Source: Procambarus clarkii (taxonomy: Eukaryota; Arthropoda; Malacostraca; Decapoda; Cambaridae). From it: a stretch of DNA of 64,000 bases. The position numbers were made by a program, and so were the translations under genes. A model generated the notes under the pieces. The model searched no databases. It was not told the origin of the DNA and saw nothing but the letters and a program-made list of their open reading frames with translations. The stretch spans positions 29,186,875 to 29,250,874 of the forward strand of contig NC_091193.1 of NCBI RefSeq assembly GCF_040958095.1, given 5' to 3'. Of the stretch, positions 1 through 8,408 are shown piece by piece; the stretch's first letter is position 1, and each line of letters starts with the position of its first letter.

Positions 1-883
1 TCTTTGTCTTGCGGCTCTAGTGTCCTTGTCTTGCGGCTCTAGTGTCCTTTGTCTTGCGGCTCTAGTGTCCTTTGTCTTGCGGCTCTAGTGTCCTTTGTCT
101 TGCGGCTCTACTGTCCTTTGTCTTGCGGCTCTAGTGTCCTTTGTCATGCGGCTCTAGTATCCTTTGTCTTGCGGCTCTAGTATCCTTTGTCTTGCGGCTC
201 TAGTGCCCTTGTCTTGCGGCTCTAGTGTCCTTTGTCTTGCGGCTCTAGTGTCCTTTGTCTTGCGGCTCTAGTGTCCTTTGTCTTGCGGCTCTAGTGTCCT
301 TTGTCTTGCGGCTCTAGTGTCCTTTGTCATGCGGCTCTAGTGTCCTTTGTCTTGCGGCTCTAGTATCCTTTGTCTTGCGGCTCTAGTGCCCTTGTCTTGC
401 GGCTCTAGTGTCCTTTGTCTTGCGGCTCTAGTGTCCTTTGTCTTGCGGCTCTAGTGTCTTTGTCTTGCGGCTCTAGTGTCTTTGTCTTGCGGCTCTAGTG
501 TCTTTGTCTTGCGGCTCTAGTGTCTTTGTCTTGCGGCTCTAGTGTCTTTGTCTTGCGTCTTTAGTGTCTTTGTCTTGCGTCTTTAGTGTCCTTTGTCTTG
601 CGGCTTTAGTGTCCTTGTCTTGCGGCTTTAGTGTCCTTGTCTTGCGGCTCTAGTGTCTTTGTCTTGCGGCTCTAGTGTCGTTGTCTTGTGGCTTTAGTGT
701 CCTTGTCTTGCGGCTCTAGTGTCCTTGTCTTGCGGCTCTAGTGTCCTTGTCTTGCGGCTCTAGTGTCCTTTGTCTTGCGGCTCTAGTGTCTTTGTCTTGC
801 GGCTCTAGTGTCCTTGTCTTGCGGCTCTAGTGTCCTTGTCTTGCGGCTCTAGTGTCTTTGTCTTGCGGCTCTAGTGTCTTTGT
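1..883. repeat. 22-23 bp minisatellite array
   Basis: About 39 head-to-tail copies of a unit built around TTGTCTTGCGGCTCTAGTG. Single-base length variants (TCC/TCCT/TCT before TTGTC) give periods of 21-23 bp. The array is cut by the window start, so its true length is unknown. Copies near 550-700 carry GTCTTTAG or GGCTTTAG variants. It ends abruptly at 883 against PLE-derived sequence. There is no sign of coding. Confidence 0.95.
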
Positions 884-1003
884 AGGCGATGAGTCACAAT
901 AACGTGGCTGAAGAATGTTGACCAGACCACACACTAGAAGGTGAAGGGACGACGATGTTTCGATCCGTCCTGGACCATTCTCAAACTCAATTGTGATGAG
1001 GGA

Positions 1004-1141
1004 TGTAGTTATAGATTCAGCTACTCGGAACAAGTTCCAAGTAGCACGGGCTATAGTGAGCCCGTAACTTACCTGGCACAGGAGCGGGGCAAGAAGCACG
1101 GGCTATGGTTAGCCTCGTGGACGGGAGATGTCTCCCGTGTG
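1004..1141 (-). mobile_element. 138 bp SINE-like element sharing both termini with the adjacent LINE derivative
   Basis: On the minus strand it starts near CACACGGGAGACATCTCCCG and ends with a tail around GAACTTGTTCCGAGTAGCTG. The first block resembles the 5' end of the neighbouring ORF1-only element (2213-2240) and the last block resembles its 3' end (1160-1215). It is flanked by the 10-mer TGATGAGGGA at 994-1003 and 1142-1151, as expected for a target-site duplication. I infer a short non-autonomous element moved by the same machinery as its neighbour. No tRNA-like A or B box was recognised. Confidence 0.55.
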
Positions 1142-1151
1142 TGATGAGGGA

Positions 1152-2257
1152 TTGTTGTTGTTTAAGATTCGCTACTCAAAACAATAAGTTCCAGTAGCAC
1201 GGGCTATGGTGAGCCCGTAAGTGGAGGCTCTTTGGAGCCATTATCTGTATCAGTGGCTGATACTAGAGATGTGGCGATGGATGGGGGTTTTCATGATGGT
1301 TTTCAGCCTGGAGGGCTGGCTATACCAGTTTATACTCCTCCCAGCAGGCTGTGTCGCCTGCTGGGAGGAGCCACATGTTGGTAGGACCGGAAAGTCTTCT
1401 GGTCGACTAGTGAGAGCTAAGGTGGTGGGTTGAACGCTTGGAGCTCTGGTCGAGGAGGTAGAAGAGTTGTTTCTTTTGGCTTCAACCTGGGCCTTGATGA
1501 TTTCCTGTCTGCGGGGGCAGCGGTAGGAAATTGCGGGGTGATTGCCATCACAGAGCAAGCAGTGATGGACTGTTGCCTTGCATATGGAGTAGTGATAATC
1601 CAGTGCGCACAGGCTGCACCTCTGAACAGGGTGCTGACACTTGTTGGTCGGGTGGGAGAGCTCGTAGCACTTATAGCACTGCTGGATCTCATGGTATCGC
1701 TCCTTTTTTATTTGGTGGGGTGGTATTTTTAGACCGAAGCAGTAGAATCCTTGTGTGGCAGCCTGGGTGGCCGCAGCTATGGTGGTGAACGTAATCTTCA
1801 TTGATGTTTTGTCGGTGTTGCAGAACTCTAGGTTGAATACCGACAGGTTTGGATTTTCGTCCTCGATATTGTTTATGATATGATGTTGAGGTCGCTCAGC
1901 GATCCACCGGCTGGTCCTGCTGGTAAAGACAGTTCTTCCGGCCAGGAACTGACGTGGGAAGTGAGGATGTAGGTAGTGCTCTTTGCGAAGAAAGGCATCG
2001 TTAGTGAGGAGTTTTTCTAGCTCCTCTTCACATGAAAAGTAGAGCACGATATCTTCACCTTCCTGACTAATGTCAGCGGGTTTGAGGCCAGTTACGTCCT
2101 TCAGGACCTTTAAAGTATTGCTTCTTCCGATAACATGACCGTCAAGTGGAGTAGCTCTGACCTTAAGACGTTTGGGTCGCATTGTGACCACACTGCGCCT
2201 TGTGATGTGTTGGCGGGAGATGTCTCTCCCGTCCTGTGTCTCTCCGCTGCTAACACC
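1152..2257 (-). mobile_element. ORF1-only LINE derivative (HAL1-like)
   Basis: A 1.1 kb unit on the minus strand holding a complete gag-like ORF1 (2182-1250), a short 5' leader (2257-2183) and a short 3' tail ending in an AAC-rich run at about 1152-1165. No endonuclease or reverse transcriptase follows ORF1. It is bounded by TGATGAGGGA at 1142-1151 and 2258-2267. A LINE that keeps its 5' end and ORF1 but lacks ORF2 cannot come from ordinary 5' truncation. An internal deletion derivative comparable to mammalian HAL1 is the simplest reading. Confidence 0.6.
1250..2182 (-). CDS. Gag-like ORF1 protein with three zinc knuckles (non-LTR retrotransposon)
   Basis: An uninterrupted 310-codon frame when started at the internal ATG at 2182 (protein begins MRPKRLKVRATPL). 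The frame stays open 66 codons further upstream, but that part is hydrophobic leader-like translation of the 5' leader and of flanking PLE sequence, so the internal start is preferred. In the C-terminal half there are three cysteine clusters: CYKCYELSHPTNKC (CX2CX4HX4C), CSLCALDYHYSIC and CLLCDGNHPAISYRC. This trio is typical of the nucleic-acid-binding ORF1 proteins of jockey and X-element-type LINEs, which coat element RNA. A Ser/Thr/Pro-rich tail follows. No ORF2 lies downstream. Expression is unknown. The absence of stops suggests a fairly recent copy or selection on ORF1. Confidence 0.75.
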   Translation of the reverse strand: MRPKRLKVRATPLDGHVIGRSNTLKVLKDVTGLKPADISQEGEDIVLYFSCEEELEKLLTNDAFLRKEHYLHPHFPRQFLAGRTVFTSRTSRWIAERPQHHIINNIEDENPNLSVFNLEFCNTDKTSMKITFTTIAAATQAATQGFYCFGLKIPPHQIKKERYHEIQQCYKCYELSHPTNKCQHPVQRCSLCALDYHYSICKATVHHCLLCDGNHPAISYRCPRRQEIIKAQVEAKRNNSSTSSTRAPSVQPTTLALTSRPEDFPVLPTCGSSQQATQPAGRSINWYSQPSRLKTIMKTPIHRHISSISH

Positions 2258-2541
2258 TGATGAGGGAGTTGAAGCAGGCAATAAATAGGCAAAAGAGAGG
2301 TGACGAGCAAGGCAAAAGGAATGAACGGTAAGGTGTAGTAGAGGGGATAGTAGTAGGAATAAGAACTGCAGAAGGCCCATTTACCCATAGGAGGCAGCTC
2401 CCTTTATCGCCACCGAATAAGAAGGGGATAGTAGTAGGAAAAAGAGGATAGCAAGGGAACGTAAGAGAAAACAATGAACAGAAAAAAAAGAGAAGAGAGA
2501 AAGAAAAGGAAAGAGAAAGAAAGATAAATGGAAGGGTAAGC

Positions 2542-2895
2542 TTATGTTAGGTCACGTTTGTTACAAAGATTAGAGCATTTGAGTATATACTGTGAAAGGG
2601 AAGAGTGAACAGCAACAAAGCCAGGACTCAAGTTCATGATGGGTTTGTTTTGTATTAGAGCCGATTCTACAAGACGGCGTCTGTGTAGAGTAGAGGCAGG
2701 AAAGATTATTTTGGAGGAAGACCAATCAATAGGATGATTAGAATCCCTCACATGGCAGAAGAGAGCATTGTTAGTGTCTGCAGACTTAACACTTCTCTTG
2801 TGTTCTTTAAGTCTGTCATTCAGTGTACGGCCAGTTTCACCAAAGTATTGGAGAGGACAAGACGAACAGGAAAAAAGAGTAGATACCAGCAGCAT
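2542..2895 (-). pseudogene. PLE GIY-YIG endonuclease domain fragment
   Basis: The 117-residue open stretch contains CSSCPLQYFGETGRTL followed by RLKEHKRSV. That is the YIG half of a GIY-YIG nuclease preceded by a CxxC pair, as found at the C-terminus of Penelope-like elements. Downstream it has NKPIMNLSPG, a typical C-terminal block in these enzymes. In live elements the domain nicks target DNA for reverse transcription. It is separated from the reverse transcriptase by a frame change and stop codons around 2896-2947, so it is no longer joined to it. The equivalent region of copy 2 lies at about 7020-7670. Confidence 0.8.
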
Positions 2896-2947
2896 TAGAA
2901 GCAGGAGGAGCAGTGTGAACTAGATTGCTACGAAGTGTGTTAGCTTG

Positions 2948-4719
2948 TCAAAAGGTGAGCTTTATGTCAAGAAGACGAAAGGTATTAGTAAAAGTTTTAA
3001 GTTCAGATATGAAGGGAAGGCATAGTACAGTGCTACGTGTGTTGGAAGCAGGTTTAAGATGAAAGAAATTTCGTTTAGCTTGAGAGTAGGCACAGTTGAT
3101 GAAATGCAAAGGGTAACCAAGGCGAGAGAATGATTTGTAGATAAAGGCAATTTCAGAATCAAGAAACTGAGGGTCGCTGATGCGTAGAGCGCGGAGGAAG
3201 AGAGAAAGGACACTTTTCTTAACAGAAGGAGGATGGTAGGAAAAGTAGTGAATGTTCATGCCACTGTGCATGGGTTTGTGGTAGACAGAGAAAGAGAACC
3301 CGGACACAGAGCTGTGAACGTGAACGTCAAGGAAAGGAAGGAGGGAATTAGATTCCCATTCAACTTTGAAATAGATAGAAGGAGCCAGATTGTTAAGAGA
3401 GGCGAGGAAAGGCTGGAAAAGACTAAGACCATAAAGCAACAATGTCATTAACATAGCGAAGCCAGAGAGAGAGGGACGAGTATCAATAGAAGGAAGAAGA
3501 ACAGTTTCGAAGTATTCCATATAGAAATTAGCAAGAACAGGAGAGAGAGGTTTTGTTTCCGAAAGTTTGAGTGTAATATTTACCATTGAAAGAGAAACAG
3601 TCAACAGAGTCTAATGAGTTGAAGGAAAACGTCAGTGGGAAGCGGGAGAGGAAGAAGGCCCTCAGACGCCTTCTGTCTAAGTAAAGAGAGAAAGTCATCG
3701 AGCAGAACATTAGTGAACAGAGAGTCGACATCAAGACTAAGCATCTTACAAGAGGGCTGCAGGTGCAGTCTTTCTATGAAGTCCTGAGAGTGATGAAGGT
3801 GGGCAGGGGAAAAAGTGCCAAGGTAAGGTGTCAGGGTTTTAGCGAGCCAGGAGGCAAGAGGATAGCTGACAGAGCCCCGTGAAGAAATGATAGGACGAAG
3901 AGGAACACCAGGTTTATGAGTCTTAGGAAGACCATAGAAATAAGGAAGAGAAGGGCAGATGACACGGAAACGTTTAATGAGATCAAAGTCAGGAGGACAA
4001 AGACTAGAGAGCTGTCTTAGTTTGCGGTTAAAGGAAGTTTTGAGGCGATCCAAAGGGTTAGAAGTCAGAGGAGCATAAGTGCGAGAGTCAGAGAGCAAGA
4101 CATCTGCTCTTCGGAGGTAGTCCTCACGGTCAAGGACAACCACCGAATTGCCTTTCTCGGAAGGAAGGATAAGAAGAGAGTTGTTAGATTTCAGGGAGGC
4201 AAGAGCAAGCTGGAAGCGATGAGGAAGGTGGTGATTTTTAGAAAACAAGCTGTCAAGAACGGGGATAAGGGCCCCTCTAAAGGTGGACAGGTCCGAAAGA
4301 GTACTAAAGTTAGATTTGACAAATTTGTCAAAGGAACTAATGAGGTCAATGCCACAGCGTGGGCCAGGGGAAGTAGCAAAGGAAAGACCAAGGCCAAGAA
4401 GTTCTTGCTGGTGCTTGGAAAGAGAGTAGGATGAAAGGTTGGTAACACAGTCAGATAGAGAGTATTTTGCCCAAGGACTGTTGGAGAGCAGGCGTTGAAG
4501 TTTGTTGTGTGGAGGAGTGGTGGGAAGAGGAGACATGAGCAGTGTCAAATGCAATGGGAAATATGATATTGCATAGATCACTGGGAAGAGAAGAGGAACG
4601 AACCCGACTCCATCGTCGGAGTATGGAGTAGCAACGTCAACACCATCTGTAAGTCTGCTCCCTAAACCCCCCCACAAAATGGACGATGCCATCTGGTGGT
4701 GGCGGTATGATACCTGCAA
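2948..4719 (-). pseudogene. Penelope-like reverse transcriptase, frameshifted
   Basis: Two overlapping open segments (4719-3601 and 3604-2948) together span a PLE reverse transcriptase. The first has LILPSEKGNSVVVLDREDY, YGLPKTHKPGVPLRPIIS and MLSLDVDSLFTNV (motif A with its Asp), all hallmark PLE blocks. The second has KPLSPVLANFYMEYFE (motif B region). The motif C box is out of frame: read in the neighbouring frame, 3444-3455 gives Tyr-Val-Asn-Asp where YVDD is expected. So there are at least two frame changes, plus loss of one catalytic Asp. The product is inactive. N-terminal sequence before about 4450 is poorly conserved and the true start is uncertain. Confidence 0.8.
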
Positions 4720-6380
4720 GAGACTCTACGGGCTGACCAAGGCAGGAATCTAGAGTCACTGTAGCTGACCTTTGGTGAGGTGGCGCCTAGAAATCAGCGC
4801 CATCTCTTGTGATAGGAGTTGTATGTCAATGTCAAGAGTCCGTAAGTGGCATGTCCTAGTTTCACAAGTACCGGCCAGTATACTGATGACGTGTCTGTAT
4901 CCACAGAGGCGACGTAGGGCTGCAGTGGTACGAAGACAGTCAGTCTACGGACTCCTGGTTCAACCCTGACGCCGAGCGGACGTCTGGATACCTCCTCCTC
5001 CTGGGAGCCGCCGGATCACGTCCTGTTTTCGCGTTTTGGCTTTGCTACTGCCGTTTGGCATCCCTCTTCAACGGTCCAATTGTATGACGCCTGGCGCACA
5101 TATCACCTTGGGTCACAGGATTGTTCATAGATTTTTTTTTTTTTGCCGTGTTCTGGCTGGTTCTCCTGGCGGGGTGACGGTGTTCGGGGGCCGGCTTGGC
5201 CGAGAGGTGCTGGGGGTGGGCGGGTCTTGGTGGGTTCCTGGTGTGCCCTCAGCTGTGGTAGCCAGCTGGCTTCTGCTCTGCTGGAGGACACTGGATGACT
5301 TTGCGTTTTAGTTGGGGGCCGAGTTTTGGTTTTGCTACCTGGTGTTCTCTGTGTGGGCGGGGCCGGTGCTTGTCACCCTGAGTGACTCTTGGGGCTCCCC
5401 AATCATCTGCCTGACTGTGCGTTTATTTGCCTTATGGCATATTAGTTTCTAGTGATTGGCGTCACTCGTTTTGCGTTTTGGCTTGGTGTTTCACCTTTTC
5501 TGGCTTCGCGAGTCACCCTTAACGGGTACGCCGGGGCGCATCCGATCCCACGATCGTCGTCGCCCCTAAATCAACAACAACAACAACAACAGTCAGTCTA
5601 CCTAGGGCAGCTTGTTATCTCTCTACTCAATTCTGCTTTACGTGAGCCGCCGCCGAAGAGGAACCGTGTGGTATCTACTTTCTGCCTGTGGAGTGGCAAT
5701 GACAGAATTCGGCGTATCCAGGGACTGGCTAGAGGAAGAGACGAACGACAGTGAGGGGCTACGGAGGAGTGTAACTAGCTAGTTGCAAGAAGTTCCTGCC
5801 AGGGGTTCGCTACCCTTGTATTTGTTCGCGTAGAGGCCCAGCAGCGCCAGGCTGATGTTCTCTGCCAGCACCAGGCTGGAGAGTGATTGTGGGCGTTCAC
5901 AAGGAGCACCTAGTGAGACTGTAGACAGGCTGGCCCATGGCTAGGGTAGACACGTGGGTGTTTCCCAGTACTGGTTGAGGACGGTACTGTGTGTTGAGGA
6001 AACACGGATATTGACAAGGCTGCATTGCATGAGCATCGAGGAGCGCTTAGTGTCCTATGAGAGCAACACATGTGTATATTTCAGTGTAGTAATACTTTGT
6101 TTATGGTTCTATTTAAGGTGATGGGAAAGCGATAATATGTGAATATATTGATAAAGGTTGAAGTGTTGTATTCCTTTCAACTCTCCCCTTGTGTTTTACT
6201 TGCTTTACCAAGCATTCTTCTTGAAAGCCACTACCGACTTGGGGTCGGATACTAATACTTTGGTTCCTATAGCAAAGAACCCGATTGCGACCCATTGTGG
6301 CCGTAACAGACATAAAGCATTGATGTTGATAAACAGCTAGAAAAGTCTCGTCAACCTGCAAAGAGGTAGCATGAATAAGT
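4720..6380. other. Stretch without recognised gene; short CAA microsatellite
   Basis: About 1.66 kb with no convincing coding signal; the open frames are short and lack family motifs. It holds a CAA trinucleotide run at about 5571-5590, a homopolymer T tract near 5131-5144 and a G/T-rich section at 5150-5350. It separates the two PLE copies and may contain older repeats that I cannot name. Confidence 0.5.
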
Positions 6381-6401
6381 TCTTAAAGAAGGCGGGTATG
6401 T

Positions 6402-6614
6402 TTAGGAAAATAAGATCCCAAAGTGTTGAACCGGAGAAAGTGAGATAAAGAAAGGGAGAACTTGCTCAGCAAGACAGTCTTTAAGAAACCTGAGCTGGTT
6501 CTTTCGACGTTTATCGGCAAGAAGGAAAGAATAGAAGGCACGAAAAGGCTGTTTAAAAGAAAGTAAAGCATCGAAGAAATTAAACAGAGTAAGACGCGTA
6601 CGTGTGGTATCCAT
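6402..6614 (-). pseudogene. Putative N-terminal fragment of PLE ORF
   Basis: From the ATG at 6614 the frame reads MDTTRTRLTLFNFFDALLSF and continues through a basic stretch (ADKRRKNQLRFLKDC) for about 70 residues to a stop at 6402. It starts directly downstream of the repeat shared by both PLE copies, where a PLE coding region should begin. It shows no catalytic motif itself. Assignment to the PLE rests on position only. Copy 1 lacks an obvious counterpart, so this could preserve the original 5' coding end of the family. Confidence 0.45.
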
Positions 6615-7110
6615 ATGCAGGCGATGAGTCACAATAACGCGGCTGAAGTATGTTGACCAGATCACACACTAGAAGGTGAAGACGGACGTTTCGGTCCGTC
6701 CTGGACAATTCTCAAGTCAATTGTGATGAGGGAGTTGATGCAGGCAATAAATAGGCAAAAGAGAGGTGAGGAGCAAGGCAAAAGGAATGAACGGTAAGGT
6801 GTAGTAGAGGAGATAGTAGTAGGAATAAGAACTGCAGAAGGCTCATTGGCTCATAGGAGGCAGCTCCCATTATCACCACCGAATAAGAAGGGGATAGTAG
6901 TAGGAAAAAGAGGATAGCAAGGGAACGTAAGAGAAAACAATGAACAGAAAAAAGAGATAGAGAGAAAGAAAATGAAAGAGAAAGAAAGATAAACGGAAGG
7001 GTAAGCTTATGTTAGGTCACGTTTGTTAGAAAGATTAGAGCATTTGAGTATATACTGTGAAAGGGAAGAGTCCACAGCAACAAAGCCAGGACTCAAGTTC
7101 ATGTTAGGTA

Positions 7111-7370
7111 GCCTCGTAAGGGGCCTCGTAGCCTGGTGGATAGCGCGCAGGTCTCGTAATTCTGTGGCGCGGGTTCGATTCCCGCACGAGGCAGAAACAA
7201 ATGGGCAAAGTTTCTTTCACCCTGAATGCCCCTGTTACCTAGCAGTAAATAGGTACCTGGGAGTTAGTCAGCTGTCACGGGCTGCTTCCTGGGGGTGGCG
7301 GCCTGGTCGAGGACCGGGCCGCGGGGACACTAAATCCCCGAAATCATCTGAAGATAACCTGAAGATAACC
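7111..7370 (+). mobile_element. tRNA-derived SINE inserted in PLE copy 2
   Basis: A tRNA-like head (7123-7193) is followed by a body containing CAGTAAATAGGTACCTGGGA and GGTCGAGGACCGGGCCGCGG, ending in a doubled GAAGATAACCT tail at 7350-7371. Comparison with copy 1 (2640-2660) shows it interrupts PLE sequence. A candidate 6-bp target duplication TAGGTA lies at 7105-7110 and 7371-7376. I recognise this SINE type as common in decapod sequence. Confidence 0.85.
7123..7193 (+). ncRNA. tRNA-like head of the SINE (promoter boxes A and B)
   Basis: A 7-bp acceptor stem forms between GCCTCGT (7123-7129) and ACGAGGC (7186-7192). An A-box-like AGCCTGGTGGATAGCGC follows the first strand and a B box GGTTCGATTCC precedes the second. 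The anticodon-loop triplet reads CGT. The cloverleaf is nearly complete, so an internal RNA polymerase III promoter is likely preserved. Because it continues straight into the SINE body, it is a SINE head and not a tRNA gene. Confidence 0.7.
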
Positions 7371-7884
7371 TAGGTATGTTGTGTATTAGAGTCGATTCAA
7401 CAAGACGGTGTCTGTGTAGAGTAGAGGCAGGAAAGATTATTTTGTAGGAAGACCAATCAATGGGATGATTAGAATCCCTCACATGACAGAAGAGAGCATT
7501 GTTAGTGTCTGCAGACTTAACACTTCTCTTGTGTTCTTTAAGTCTGTCATTCAGTGTACGGCCATTATCACCAAAGTCTTGGAGAGGACAAGATGAGCAG
7601 GAAATAGAGTAGACACCAGCAGCATTAGAAGCAGGAGGAGCAGTGTGAACTAGATTGCTACGAAGTGTTATCTGTTTACTAACACATGAATAGTGCAGGT
7701 GTAGTCATTGAGTGGGACGGGGCGGGTGTTTCCCCTCCACAACAATGTGTGTACACAAGTTATTAAAAACATTTAATTAATCAGTTCAGCTAGTCGGTCT
7801 GTTTGTGTCTGACGACAGTCTGGCTAACTTATCAAATATTAACAAATTGTCTGTGATAATTGGTTAAGACATTTTACAAGTCTG

Positions 7885-8039
7885 GGTAAATTACATCTGT
7901 GATGAGTCTGGAGTAGTGCAGTAGTAGACTGGTAAATTACATCTGTGATGAGTCTGGAGTAGTGCAGTAGTAGACTGGTAAATTACATCTGTGATGAGTC
8001 TGGAGTAGTGCAGTAGTAGACTGGTAAATTACATCTGTG
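7885..8039. repeat. 46-bp tandem repeat, about 3.4 copies
   Basis: Units begin GGTAAATTACATCTGTGATG at 7885, 7931, 7977 and 8023, exactly 46 bp apart. The first three are identical by eye and the last is partial. Near-zero divergence points to a recent expansion. Confidence 0.95.
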
Positions 8040-8247
8040 CTTGTATATGTTCTTCAACAAACAAGACATCAACAGTGTTGGTTATGCTGGAGGTCCCGTT
8101 ACGGCGGCCATTTTGGCTGAGGTCCGGTATAGGCCCTGCCTGTGCCTTCTTCCTGGTAATTGACAACACTATTGTTCCCGACGTCCGCATCAAACTAATA
8201 GCACGGTAGTTTGATGCGTGTTTTATATCACCATCATTCACTATCAA
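8029..8247 (-). pseudogene. Possible LINE reverse transcriptase remnant
   Basis: A 72-residue open stretch containing GDIKHASNYRAISLMRTSG, which resembles the NYRPISL block before reverse transcriptase motif A in jockey and CR1-type LINEs. A weakly matching later part (QNGRRNGTSSITNTVDVLFVEEHIQAQ) could correspond to the GFR..RST block. It is short and has no catalytic Asp, and its start overlaps the 46-bp repeat. The call is tentative. Confidence 0.35.
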
Positions 8248-8408
8248 CGTGGCGTTACCACCTTTCTAGTTACTGTGTATCTCGCCCTCCTGACACTGTA
8301 AGCTGCACCGTAAGGGCAACACTATTGGTGGGTTTGACTTTTATTTTTATATTCTGAATCCGTTGATTTCCTTATATTTCTTGTGTTTACCGCGTGTAGC
8401 CTGGGAGT

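Larger units (their letters stand above)
884..4719 (-). mobile_element. Penelope-like retroelement copy 1, degenerate, with nested insertions
   Basis: On the minus strand this reads reverse transcriptase (4719 to about 2948), then a GIY-YIG endonuclease (2895-2542), then a 3' non-coding part (about 2541-2258). After an interruption it resumes at 993-884. The 884-993 and 2258-2540 segments are contiguous in the second copy (6617-7020), which proves that 1004-2257 is inserted material. RT followed by GIY-YIG on one polypeptide is the signature of PLEs. Frames shift at least at about 3601 and between 2948 and 2895, so this copy is dead. Confidence 0.85.
6402..7670 (-). mobile_element. Penelope-like element copy 2 with tandem-type junction, split by a SINE
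   Basis: On the minus strand: a GIY-YIG endonuclease region truncated at about 7670 and interrupted by a SINE at 7111-7370; then the 3' non-coding part (about 7020-6736); then the repeat 6735-6617 also seen at 884-993; then at once a new ATG and the beginning of a PLE-type reading frame (6614-6402). An end of one copy running through a repeat into the start of the next matches the partial tandem arrays with LTR-like repeats known for PLEs. Both halves are truncated, so it cannot be active. Confidence 0.75.

Noticed and set aside
7123..7193. A genuine tRNA gene
   Set aside because: The cloverleaf is directly fused to a SINE body with a tail and flanking duplication, inside a PLE.
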